From contig JAJFHK010000245.1 in NCBI GenBank assembly GCA_021775655.1, positions 1 to 12,502 on the forward strand: a DNA stretch of 12,502 nucleotides. Reading direction: 5' to 3'. This stretch comes from Filomicrobium sp. GTDB taxonomy: Bacteria; Pseudomonadota; Alphaproteobacteria; Rhizobiales; Hyphomicrobiaceae. The notes beneath the pieces are model-generated. The model saw only the letters and a list, made by a program, of their open reading frames with translations. It was not told the DNA's origin and ran no database searches. The position numbers were made by a program, and so were the translations under genes. Below, piece by piece: positions 1 to 6,521 of the stretch; the first letter of the stretch is position 1, and every line of letters begins with the position of its first letter.

Positions 1-1610
1 CCCGCGATCGACACCATCTCGTCGCCGTTGCTGGGTTCAAGCCCTGTCGTTTCGGTATCGAAGACCACATACGTGAGATCGCGAAGGCGCTGCCGGGCAA
101 GATCGCCTTCTTCCTCGCGACGCTCCAAGAGATCGAAGTCATAAAACTCGACGCGGACCGGCGGTGCGCCTGACGATTGCGCGGCATGCGCGGAAAGCGG
201 AGCAGGGACGGTCATCCGTAGGCTTGCGCGTCCGTCTTGAAGCGCTTCAGACCAAGCATCCGAGCGGTGTTTGTCGAGGACATCTCTCCCGGTCATGACA
301 CCGGCACCGTTTTCAAGCTGTGCGTCGAGCCAGGAAGCAAGCACGTCACCAGGCACCGGCTCGCCTCGCCAAATAATATCGAGAGTGCCTCGGTGTTCCC
401 CACAACTTGCCGCGAGCGCAAAAGTTTGTGTGCCGGTTGTCTCAAGAAGCGACCTGATTAATCTGTCCATCAATTCGATGATCAAATTGCTGTCGCAGTG
501 AAGCCAACAAGCTTCGCCGCTGACATCGCAGTGCACAACCGGGTGCTCGCGATAACGCCGGCTGATACAGCTCAACAGGTTGGCGGAATTGACATCGCTC
601 ATCGGCCAAAGCGTCGTATCTTCGGAATTATAATCGCTCGCCAGTTTATCGAGCAGCTCCGAGAGCGAGTGGCAATGACTTGCAATTCCCGAAACGGCGA
701 CATGCTGGGCTTCACGATGGATTCCGGCTGCGCTAATCAGCTGTTCGCATTCCTTGCGCAGTTCTTTCACCGGCTGGCGCAGATCTGAGATTGCATTCTT
801 GAGGAGACTGTCGCGCGATGCCAGCGCGGCCATCTGCCGGGTGGCATCGGAGAATGTCAAAACGTAACTTTCCGGCGCGGCCTGAGTGTCGTCGAGAATC
901 AGGCTCATTTTGCCTTGCAGAACGTGACGCCCGTCGGGCGTCGCAAACACCATCGGTGTCATCAAGTGGTCGGGATGGGATTTGTAGCGCCCCGATGTCA
1001 CCCTATTGGTCAGGCGTTCTAGAGTATTAAGAAACGGCGGCCGGTTGACGACGGTAAAAATCGATCTTCCGAGACCGAGATTGCCTCCATAGTGAAGTGC
1101 CTGCAGTGCACGCCGGTTATAAAGCAGCACCTGATGATCGAGATTGCAGACGATCACCCCTTCGTTGAGGTCGCGTAGCACCGTCTCCAGCCGGCTGCGC
1201 TGTCTTTCAAGCGCTGCCGTCGCGTCGGCAACCTTGCTATCGGCTTCGGACCTCAGCTGCCGCACGGCTTCACTGGCTTCACGCACAATAGGACCGAGCA
1301 AGCCCAGATACTGAGCAGCCCCATCTGCGATTTCATGATCCGGATTGGCGTGCATCATTGTCTGTAGATCACGCGACAGTGCAACTATCGGACGAGCCAC
1401 GTTTGTGTCGAACATGTGCCCAACCCAGGCTATGAGCCCGATGAGCGCAATGCATGCCGCTCCGCCAAGCAGCACCAGCGGTGGAATCGGGTTGCCATCC
1501 ATGCGCAAGACGGCAAGCCATATAGCGACACCCATCACAAGAGGAATCGCCACGGCTATCAAAGCGAAGAAGGCGGCGATCCGCGCGCGAAGACTGAACC
1601 GCTCAATCAT
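1..1610 (-). CDS. Membrane-anchored HAMP/PAS/degenerate histidine-kinase-like protein fused to DnaQ-type 3'-5' exonuclease (partial)
   Basis: The reading frame is open from ATG at 1610 to the left window edge (536 residues visible), so the C-terminus is missing. Two membrane segments (about residues 12-35 and 43-66) precede a HAMP-like linker, a coiled coil (about 110-145) and a PAS-like region (about 142-260). Next come a helix resembling a histidine-kinase dimerisation helix (266-292, ISDLRQPVKELR), where the phospho-accepting His is absent, and an ATPase-like segment (about 340-470) without a recognisable N-box Asn. From about 513 a DEDD exonuclease begins with VVFDTETTGLEP; D518 and E520 are the first two metal ligands. 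The start is forced: an in-frame TGA lies two codons upstream of ATG 1610, and GGGGGA sits 9 nt before it. It is divergent from the DUF4212/symporter pair. PAS-exonuclease genes beside VC_2705-type symporters are, as I recall, a recurring arrangement. Exonuclease identity is firm; a sensing role is inferred. Confidence 0.85.
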   Translation of the reverse strand, partial: MIERFSLRARIAAFFALIAVAIPLVMGVAIWLAVLRMDGNPIPPLVLLGGAACIALIGLIAWVGHMFDTNVARPIVALSRDLQTMMHANPDHEIADGAAQYLGLLGPIVREASEAVRQLRSEADSKVADATAALERQRSRLETVLRDLNEGVIVCNLDHQVLLYNRRALQALHYGGNLGLGRSIFTVVNRPPFLNTLERLTNRVTSGRYKSHPDHLMTPMVFATPDGRHVLQGKMSLILDDTQAAPESYVLTFSDATRQMAALASRDSLLKNAISDLRQPVKELRKECEQLISAAGIHREAQHVAVSGIASHCHSLSELLDKLASDYNSEDTTLWPMSDVNSANLLSCISRRYREHPVVHCDVSGEACWLHCDSNLIIELMDRLIRSLLETTGTQTFALAASCGEHRGTLDIIWRGEPVPGDVLASWLDAQLENGAGVMTGRDVLDKHRSDAWSEALQDGRASLRMTVPAPLSAHAAQSSGAPPVRVEFYDFDLLERREEEGDLARQRLRDLTYVVFDTETTGLEPSNGDEMVSIA

Positions 1611-1738
1611 CGAGGTTCATCCCCCAATCCGAGGGCAAGCAGCTTCTCCCGACCGGACCTGCCGTTGCGCAGAGCCTCATAACCAAGGGCTTTCGGTCCC
1701 CCATCGAACGGTCCTCCCAACAGGATATTTTGTTGCAT
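1607..1738 (-). CDS. Possible 43-residue small ORF translationally coupled to the exonuclease gene
   Basis: An ATG at 1738 opens a 43-codon frame whose TGA stop (1609-1607) overlaps the exonuclease ATG (1610-1608) in an ATGA arrangement typical of coupled genes. The C-terminal half has a plausible composition, including GRSGREKLLALGLGDEPR. The predicted start has AGGA directly abutting the ATG, which is poor spacing. A second frame in the same stretch, ATG at 1704, has a well-placed GGGAGGA 7 nt upstream and ends at 1605, so either frame, or neither, may be used. I recognise no family. It could also be the C-terminal remnant of a lost gene, because the frame stays open up to about 1861. Confidence 0.25.
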   Translation of the reverse strand: MQQNILLGGPFDGGPKALGYEALRNGRSGREKLLALGLGDEPR

Positions 1739-2056
1739 TCCTACATCAGAGACGGGATCGAAACATCCACTATGCCCGTCAGTCTTTGATATGCCACCAT
1801 CTGTCCAATTTCGGCGCGGGGGTGTTCTGCTCCAGTGGATCTTCGGATTCTTATTGTGGCATCAGGATTTTGTTTGGAAATACTGCAGCGCACACAAACC
1901 CACACACAACTAATGGCGCGTTGCATCTTTCGTAGAACATGGAATTGTTGCGCCAGCCCCACGCAGTCAAAAGGGGTGGTTCGCCTCGCCAATAGGGGCG
2001 ACGTCAGCAACCGCCTGCCTCAATCAAGAGGCAGCAGAGGGGAGAACTCCAAGGCT
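1739..2056. promoter_or_regulatory. Divergent intergenic region with leader stem-loops before the DUF4212 gene
   Basis: This non-coding stretch separates the minus-strand exonuclease gene from the plus-strand DUF4212/symporter genes and must hold promoters for both. Visible structure: a CA-rich tract around 1891-1909; TGGCGC (1914-1919) mirrored by GCGCCA (1950-1955); TCGCC/GGCGA with a 6-nt loop (1986-2001); and CTGCCTC/GAGGCAG with a 6-nt AATCAA loop (2015-2034). The last hairpin ends 1 nt before the AGAGGGGAGA ribosome-binding site at 2036-2045. No convincing sigma-70 or sigma-54 promoter could be assigned by eye. The hairpins could affect translation or mRNA stability; that is inference. 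Confidence 0.45.
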
Positions 2057-2314
2057 ATGGACAACGAATCCGGCAATGCGTACTGGGCGGCTAATATCCG
2101 CCTCGTCACCGTGCTGCTCGCCATCTGGGCATTCGTCTCATTTGGTATGGGCATCCTGCTTCGCCCTATGCTCATGGACATCAAGGTCGGCGGCGTCGAC
2201 CTCGGTTTCTGGATGGCACAGAACGGCTCTATCTACGTCTTCCTCATCCTGATCTTTGTCTACGCAGTGATGATGAACGGCATCGATCGCCAGTATAACG
2301 TCGACGAAGAATAA
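2057..2314 (+). CDS. DUF4212 small subunit of a sodium:solute symporter (TIGR03647 type)
   Basis: An 85-residue protein with two membrane segments (about 14-36 and 48-74) and the family-typical stretch FWMAQNGSIYVFLILIFVYA, followed by a short charged tail (DRQYNVDEE). This family is encoded directly upstream of VC_2705-type symporters and is regarded as their small partner subunit in the inner membrane. The frame extends upstream to GTG 1835, but ATG 2057 is the better start: AGAGGGGAGA (2036-2045) lies 11 nt before it and homology begins at MDNESGNAYW. The stop is 20 bp from the symporter start, so the two are almost certainly co-transcribed and made together. Its biochemical role is not established in the family as far as I know. 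Confidence 0.92.
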   Translation: MDNESGNAYWAANIRLVTVLLAIWAFVSFGMGILLRPMLMDIKVGGVDLGFWMAQNGSIYVFLILIFVYAVMMNGIDRQYNVDEE

Positions 2315-2334
2315 GTTCTGGAGGGAACGATCCA

Positions 2335-4110
2335 ATGGATCTGAAAACAATGACTTATATCGTTGTTGGAGCAACGTTCTTGCTCTACATCGGTATTGCC
2401 ATCTGGGCACGCGCTAGTTCAACCAGCGACTTCTACGCAGCCGGCCGCGGCGTCAATCCGATCGCCAACGGCATGGCAACTGCAGCTGACTGGATGTCGG
2501 CAGCTTCGTTTATCTCCATGGCGGGCCTGATTGCCTTCCAAGGCTATCAGGGCGCCAAGTTCCTTATGGGCTGGACCGGCGGCTACGTGCTGCTCGCACT
2601 CCTGCTCGCGCCATACCTGCGTAAATTCGGCAAGTATACGGTTCCCGAGTTCATCGGCGACCGGTTCTACTCGCAGATGGCACGCCTTGTGGCGATCCTC
2701 TGCCTCATCACCATCTCCATCACCTACGTGATCGGTCAGATGAAGGGCGTCGGCGTTGCCTTCTCGCGCTTCCTCGACCTTCCCTACGAGTGGGGCCTTT
2801 ATGTGGGTATGTCGATCGTCTTCATCTACGCCGTTCTCGGCGGCATGAAAGGTATCACTTATACTCAGATCGCCCAGTACTGCGTGCTGATCACCGCCTA
2901 CACAATCCCAGCGGTGTTCATCTCGATGAACCTTACTGGCAACCCGATTCCTCAGCTCGGCCTCATCGGTAACGATGTCGGATCAGGTACGCCGCTGATA
3001 GCAAAGCTCAACCAAACGATTCAGGATATTGGCTTCGGTGCTTACGATGGTGACCCGCCAAGCTATCTGGACATGCTTCTGTATACGATCACTTTGATGA
3101 TTGGTACGGCAGGTCTGCCACACGTGATTATCCGCTTCTTCACCGTTCCAAAGGTGTCAGACGCGCGTTGGTCTGCCGGTTGGGCACTCGTGTTCATCGC
3201 GTTGCTCTACACGGTTGCTCCCGCTGTGGGTGCCATGGCCCGCTACAACGTGACCACCACCATCTGGCCGAATGGCGTCCAGGGTGAAGCCATCGCAGTG
3301 GATCAACTCCCGCAGTGGTTCCAAAACTGGGAAACCACCGGCCTCCTCAAGTATGAGGATAAGAACGGCGACGGTAAGATCCAATTCTACAATGATAAGT
3401 CAGAAGCCATGAAGACCTTGGCAACTGAAAGGGGCTGGCAGGGCAACGAGCTGACCAAGTTCGACCGCGACATCATGGTTCTCGCGAACCCGGAGATCGC
3501 AGGACTACCGAACTGGGTGATCGCGCTGGTCGCGGCCGGCGGTCTGGCAGCCGCGTTGTCAACTGCTGCCGGTTTGTTGTTGGCGATATCCTCGTCAATC
3601 TCGCACGACCTCCTAAAGAGCATGTTGATGCCGAACATCACCGAGCAAGGCGAACTGACGGCGGCTCGAGTCTCGATGGCAGGTGCCATCGCGGTCGCCG
3701 GATACTTTGGCCTTAACCCACCGGGCTTCGCAGCCCAGGTTGTGGCCCTGGCGTTCGGGCTTGCGGCATCCTCGATCTTCCCCGCGTTGATGATGGGAAT
3801 CTTCTCCAAACGCATCAACTCGCATGGGGCGATTCTGGGCATGGTGGCAGGTATCGGCGTCACGCTGGCCTACATCTTCGCTTATAAGGGAATGTTCTTC
3901 ATCCCCGGTACGGCGATCTTCCCGGCTTCGACGCCAGAGTACTGGATCATGGGCGTTTCGCCTGAGGCCTTCGGCTGCATTGGTGCACTCGTCAACTTCA
4001 TCGTGGCCTATGTGGTCTCGAGCGTGACGGCAGCTCCACCGAAGGAAATCCAGGACCTCGTTGAATCGATCCGCGTTCCTCGCGGAGCCGGTGTTGCGAC
4101 CAGCCACTAA
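2335..4110 (+). CDS. Sodium:solute symporter large subunit, VC_2705 subfamily (TIGR03648 type), acetate-permease-like
   Basis: A 591-residue polytopic inner-membrane transporter of the SSS (SLC5-like) family, expected to couple Na+ entry to uptake of a small organic solute. The N-terminal region has SDFYAAGRGVNP (31-42) and DWMSAASFISMAG (52-64), which resemble the acetate permease ActP, then GKYTVPEFIGDRF. The SSS signature is at 402-425 (AALSTAAGLLLAISSSISHD), where S409/T410 lie at the likely Na2 sodium site. Between membrane segments there is a hydrophilic insert (about 318-390) containing an EF-hand-like loop, DKNGDGKIQFYN (342-353). The start ATG has GGAGGGA 8-9 nt upstream, and the gene follows DUF4212 after 20 bp. 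A terminator follows at 4161-4195. The substrate cannot be read from sequence; acetate or another short carboxylate is the usual guess. ActP proper lacks a DUF4212 partner, which argues against calling it actP. Confidence 0.92.
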   Translation: MDLKTMTYIVVGATFLLYIGIAIWARASSTSDFYAAGRGVNPIANGMATAADWMSAASFISMAGLIAFQGYQGAKFLMGWTGGYVLLALLLAPYLRKFGKYTVPEFIGDRFYSQMARLVAILCLITISITYVIGQMKGVGVAFSRFLDLPYEWGLYVGMSIVFIYAVLGGMKGITYTQIAQYCVLITAYTIPAVFISMNLTGNPIPQLGLIGNDVGSGTPLIAKLNQTIQDIGFGAYDGDPPSYLDMLLYTITLMIGTAGLPHVIIRFFTVPKVSDARWSAGWALVFIALLYTVAPAVGAMARYNVTTTIWPNGVQGEAIAVDQLPQWFQNWETTGLLKYEDKNGDGKIQFYNDKSEAMKTLATERGWQGNELTKFDRDIMVLANPEIAGLPNWVIALVAAGGLAAALSTAAGLLLAISSSISHDLLKSMLMPNITEQGELTAARVSMAGAIAVAGYFGLNPPGFAAQVVALAFGLAASSIFPALMMGIFSKRINSHGAILGMVAGIGVTLAYIFAYKGMFFIPGTAIFPASTPEYWIMGVSPEAFGCIGALVNFIVAYVVSSVTAAPPKEIQDLVESIRVPRGAGVATSH

Positions 4111-4116
4111 ATCACT

Positions 4117-4140
4117 ATCAGGCGGCCTCGGCCGCCTGAT
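4117..4140 (+). repeat. Perfect 11-bp inverted repeat after the symporter gene
   Basis: ATCAGGCGGCC and GGCCGCCTGAT flank a 2-nt TC centre, 6 bp after the symporter stop. The transcript would form a GC-rich hairpin with a tight loop. No T-tract follows, so it is more likely an mRNA 3'-end stabiliser or half of a two-part terminator with the 4161-4195 hairpin than a terminator alone. Confidence 0.6.
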
Positions 4141-4160
4141 GGTCTGACATCAACTTTCAT

Positions 4161-4195
4161 AAGCGGGTTCCAGCGGAAGTTGGGGCCCGCTTTTC
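4161..4195 (+). terminator. Rho-independent terminator downstream of the symporter gene
   Basis: AAGCGGG (4161-4167) pairs with CCCGCTT (4186-4192), and the stem runs into TTTTCTT. An inner TTCC-AGC-GGAA stem (4168-4178) tightens the large loop. It closes the DUF4212/symporter unit and separates it from the CBS-DUF294 gene. Confidence 0.65.
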
Positions 4196-4221
4196 TTCGG
4201 ACGGGCTATACCATTTAGCCA

Positions 4222-4255
4222 CTGACAAAAGTCAGCTAGTTTTGTCCTCGATCAA
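4222..4255. promoter_or_regulatory. Overlapping inverted repeats, possible operator (Fnr/FixK-like half match)
   Basis: CTGAC-AAAA-GTCAG (4222-4235) is a perfect short palindrome. It overlaps GACAAAA-N9-TTTTGTC (4224-4246), which in turn overlaps TTGTC-CTCG-ATCAA (4242-4255). The last resembles the Fnr/FixK consensus TTGAT-N4-ATCAA with one perfect and one poor half. All lie 63-96 bp upstream of the CBS-DUF294 start, where a regulator would act. Binding by an Fnr/FixK protein is inference only. Confidence 0.35.
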
Positions 4256-4317
4256 GTGCCTGCAGACCGAGGCGCGGCAGGATTGTGCGAGCGTAGATTG
4301 ATCAAGGAGGCCAACCC

Positions 4318-5805
4318 TTGGAAGAGAAAAAGCAAGGAGCGCAAGGCGACGATGCGGCAGCAGGTCTCCCCAGCCGCGACACAGCAATTGAACTAATGAC
4401 GGCCTCTGCGCGCGATCTTATGACGGTCGGCGCAGTAACAATCCCGCCCGCTACAACGGTCATCGAAGCTGCTCGCCTGATGCGTCGGCACGATATCTCT
4501 TGCTTGCCCGTTGTCGAGAATGAAAAAATCGTCGGGATGTTCACCGACAGTGACCTGCGTAACCGCGTCGTCGCCGAGGCCGTGGAACTTAGCCGGCCGA
4601 TCGCAGATGTCATGTCGACCGGGATTGAGACACTCGACTGTGACGCGCTTGCATTCGATGCGCTAGTAATCATGATGCAGCACGACATCTCGCATCTGCC
4701 GATTACACACGATGGCAAGATCGCCGGCATACTGACGCGGACGAATATCGTGCGCGCTCAGTCTCGGTCGGCTGTTTATATGATCAGCGAGATTCACCGG
4801 CACGATAACATTGACGAAATGGCCAAGGTGGTCGGTCAAATCCCGCAACTGCTTGTCAGTCTCGTCGAAAGCGGAGCTTCAGCCCACAAGACAGGCCGCA
4901 TCATTACCTCGATTGCCGACGCCTTGACCCACCGTCTGATTGGCCTTGCCGAATCCCGTCTGGGGCCTGCGCCGGTTCCCTACGTTTGGGCTGCCTGCGG
5001 CTCGCAAGGGCGACAAGAACAGACCGGAGTTTCCGACCAGGACAATTGCCTCATCCTTGCTGATGCTTATGATGAATCGGTCCATGGCGCCTACTTCACC
5101 GAGTTTGCAAAATTCGTCAGCGACGGCCTCGATGCGTGCGGCTATTTCTATTGCCCTGGCGACATGATGGCGACCAACCCTGAGTGGCGTCAGCCGATAA
5201 GCCGGTGGGACAGGTACTTCCGTGAATGGATCGATCATCCAGGACCCAAGGCACAGATGCTCGCCAGCGTGATGTTCGACTTGCGCCCGATACATGGAAA
5301 ATTCCAGCTCTTTGATGAACTACAGGCGCCGATGCTCGAACGGGCAAGAAAAAACTCGATCTTTATCGCCCACCTGCTGAGCAATGCCCTGACCCATCGA
5401 CCCCCTTTGGGATTCCTTGGAACGTTGTCTCTCGAAGGCGGTGACCATCGCGGCACGATCGACTTGAAAAAGAATGGCGTCGTTCCGATCGTCGACATCG
5501 CGCGCGTATACGCCCTTGAAGCTTCAATCACGGAAGTGAATACCCACCGCCGCCTTGAAGAGGGCCGCCAGGCCAGCGTTATGAGCGAGGCCGGAGCAGC
5601 AGATCTTTTGGCTGCATTCGAATTCATCGCCATTACCCGCTTGCGCCATCAAGCCCATCAGATTCGGGCTGGCGGCAAGCCCGACAACTTCATGTCCCCA
5701 AACGAAATTTCGCATCTGGAGCGTGATCAGCTAAAGAAGGCATTCCAGGTCGTCAAAACCATCCAATCCGCGCTGTCGAACGCCCACCAGATCGGGGCCC
5801 GCTAA
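4318..5805 (+). CDS. CBS-pair, DUF294 putative nucleotidyltransferase protein
   Basis: A 495-residue soluble protein. Two CBS domains (about 31-85 and 95-148) probably bind an adenine nucleotide. A DUF294 nucleotidyltransferase domain follows (about 165-320) with CGSQGRQEQTGVSDQDN at 227-243; the G-S/G-R-x-E and D240-x-D242 pattern matches the GlnD/GlnE-type catalytic core. The rest (about 335-490) fits the DUF294_C substrate-binding domain. The target is unknown; such proteins are thought to modify or sense by nucleotidyl transfer. The start is TTG 4318: AAGGAGG (4304-4310) lies 7 nt upstream, and the first ATG (4396) would enter the first CBS domain without a good site. Many relatives have an N-terminal cyclic-nucleotide-binding domain, which is absent here. 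It lies downstream of the symporter beyond a terminator, so it likely has its own promoter. It probably regulates the symporter system; this is inferred from context. Confidence 0.88.
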   Translation: MEEKKQGAQGDDAAAGLPSRDTAIELMTASARDLMTVGAVTIPPATTVIEAARLMRRHDISCLPVVENEKIVGMFTDSDLRNRVVAEAVELSRPIADVMSTGIETLDCDALAFDALVIMMQHDISHLPITHDGKIAGILTRTNIVRAQSRSAVYMISEIHRHDNIDEMAKVVGQIPQLLVSLVESGASAHKTGRIITSIADALTHRLIGLAESRLGPAPVPYVWAACGSQGRQEQTGVSDQDNCLILADAYDESVHGAYFTEFAKFVSDGLDACGYFYCPGDMMATNPEWRQPISRWDRYFREWIDHPGPKAQMLASVMFDLRPIHGKFQLFDELQAPMLERARKNSIFIAHLLSNALTHRPPLGFLGTLSLEGGDHRGTIDLKKNGVVPIVDIARVYALEASITEVNTHRRLEEGRQASVMSEAGAADLLAAFEFIAITRLRHQAHQIRAGGKPDNFMSPNEISHLERDQLKKAFQVVKTIQSALSNAHQIGAR

Positions 5806-5840
5806 GCCGCGCGACCTCGTCAAAAAAGGACGGCGCACAC

Positions 5841-6356
5841 GTGATCTACTTATTGCTAGCAACTCTTGCCCTTGGCGGCTGCGCAGCCGGGGTCGTATGG
5901 ATGGTCGCAAAACCCTTCGGTTGGAAGCCTCCCGGCGTACTCTACTTGATAGCCGCCGCCGCCGGTATGCTGGGCTATTCAGTCTACGACGAGTACACAT
6001 GGTTTGACCGCGCCACGACTGCCCTCCCCAACAGGCTCCAAGTCGTGCGTTCCTATGCCACCAGCATGCCTTATCAGCCCTGGACCTATGCTGCCCCCCG
6101 CATCTACCGATTTGACGCGGTCGACCTCGGCTCATTGCGCGCTAATCCCAAGGCTCCTGACCTCGCGCTTATCAGGCTCCTGCGGGTCACCAGAAACACA
6201 TCTAGCAACAACGTTTCAGCGATCCTGGATTGCCCCAACGCGCGCTACACCGAAATTGATACTTCGACGCAGTTTACCGAAAGCGGTATCCCCAAAAATC
6301 CTGACTGGCAAAGCCTCACTGACCATCGGGCGTTGAAAGCGGCGATCTGCAAGTAG
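5841..6356 (+). CDS. Unknown small membrane protein
   Basis: A 171-residue protein starting at GTG 5841, with AAAAGGA ending 11 nt upstream, 35 bp after the CBS-DUF294 stop and probably co-transcribed. Residues 2-22 and about 32-49 are hydrophobic and likely span the membrane. The rest is polar, with RNTSSNNVSAILDCPNARYT around the centre and cysteines at 131 and 170 that could form a disulfide if the tail is periplasmic. I do not recognise a named family. LGGC near the N-terminus resembles a lipobox, but there is no positively charged n-region and a second membrane segment follows, so lipidation is unlikely. The function is unknown; its position suggests an accessory role to the upstream gene, with weak support. 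Confidence 0.7.
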   Translation: MIYLLLATLALGGCAAGVVWMVAKPFGWKPPGVLYLIAAAAGMLGYSVYDEYTWFDRATTALPNRLQVVRSYATSMPYQPWTYAAPRIYRFDAVDLGSLRANPKAPDLALIRLLRVTRNTSSNNVSAILDCPNARYTEIDTSTQFTESGIPKNPDWQSLTDHRALKAAICK

Positions 6357-6371
6357 GGCCGCGCGCTGGCT

Positions 6372-6500
6372 ATGGCTGGTTCCGCGTGCGCAGCTATTGT
6401 CGCATTTGCATCGGTTGGCGCCGCTACAGTGCACGCCCAAAAAAATGCACCAGCGAACGGTAGAGGTTCGCCGGTGCATTTGATGTTTCGTTCGTTTTAG
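6372..6500 (+). CDS. Possible 42-residue secreted peptide or leftover 5' end of a lost gene
   Basis: ATG 6372 to TAG 6498-6500 encodes a short peptide that reads like a Sec signal peptide: a small-residue hydrophobic stretch (AAIVAFASVGAATVHAQ) with a VHA|Q cleavage site, followed by only about 19 residues. It is in the same frame as the preceding 171-residue gene, five codons after its TAG stop. No good ribosome-binding site is visible. The 3' half coincides with the terminator hairpin of the opposite gene, so a real gene would have to read through that hairpin. A degraded remnant of an exported protein is the most likely reading; chance is possible. Confidence 0.25.
   Translation: MAGSACAAIVAFASVGAATVHAQKNAPANGRGSPVHLMFRSF
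6439..6481 (-). terminator. Strong intrinsic terminator of the L,D-transpeptidase gene (convergent junction)
   Basis: AAATGCACC-A-GCGAAC (6443-6458) pairs with GTTCGC-C-GGTGCATTT (6466-6481) around a 7-nt loop: a 15-bp stem with a single mismatch. Read on the minus strand it ends in seven consecutive T (6445-6439), 41 nt after the transpeptidase stop. On the plus strand the tail is GATGTTTCGTTCG, so it may also stop transcripts of the 5841 gene less efficiently. Confidence 0.85.
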
Positions 6501-6521
6501 CGCCAAGAGTTCGAGAGCAAC

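Noticed and set aside
1854..1875. Possible sigma-54 promoter (TGGCAT...TTTTG) upstream of the DUF4212 gene
   Set aside because: The -12 GC dinucleotide is missing at the required spacing, so the match is only to the -24 half.
1345..1935. Plus-strand frame of 196 codons
   Set aside because: Mostly antisense to the exonuclease-fusion gene and runs into the intergenic region; no motif or ribosome-binding site.
1835..2056. N-terminal extension of the DUF4212 gene to GTG 1835
   Set aside because: The extra 74 residues are Cys/Arg-rich and unlike the family; a clear ribosome-binding site supports ATG 2057.
3387..4107. Long minus-strand frames (158 and 164 codons) opposite the symporter
   Set aside because: They lie antisense to a well-supported gene, have biased composition from its codon usage, and show no family features.
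5847..5882. Lipoprotein signal (LGGC) in the 171-residue protein
   Set aside because: No positive charge before the hydrophobic stretch, and a second membrane segment follows; an ordinary membrane protein is simpler.
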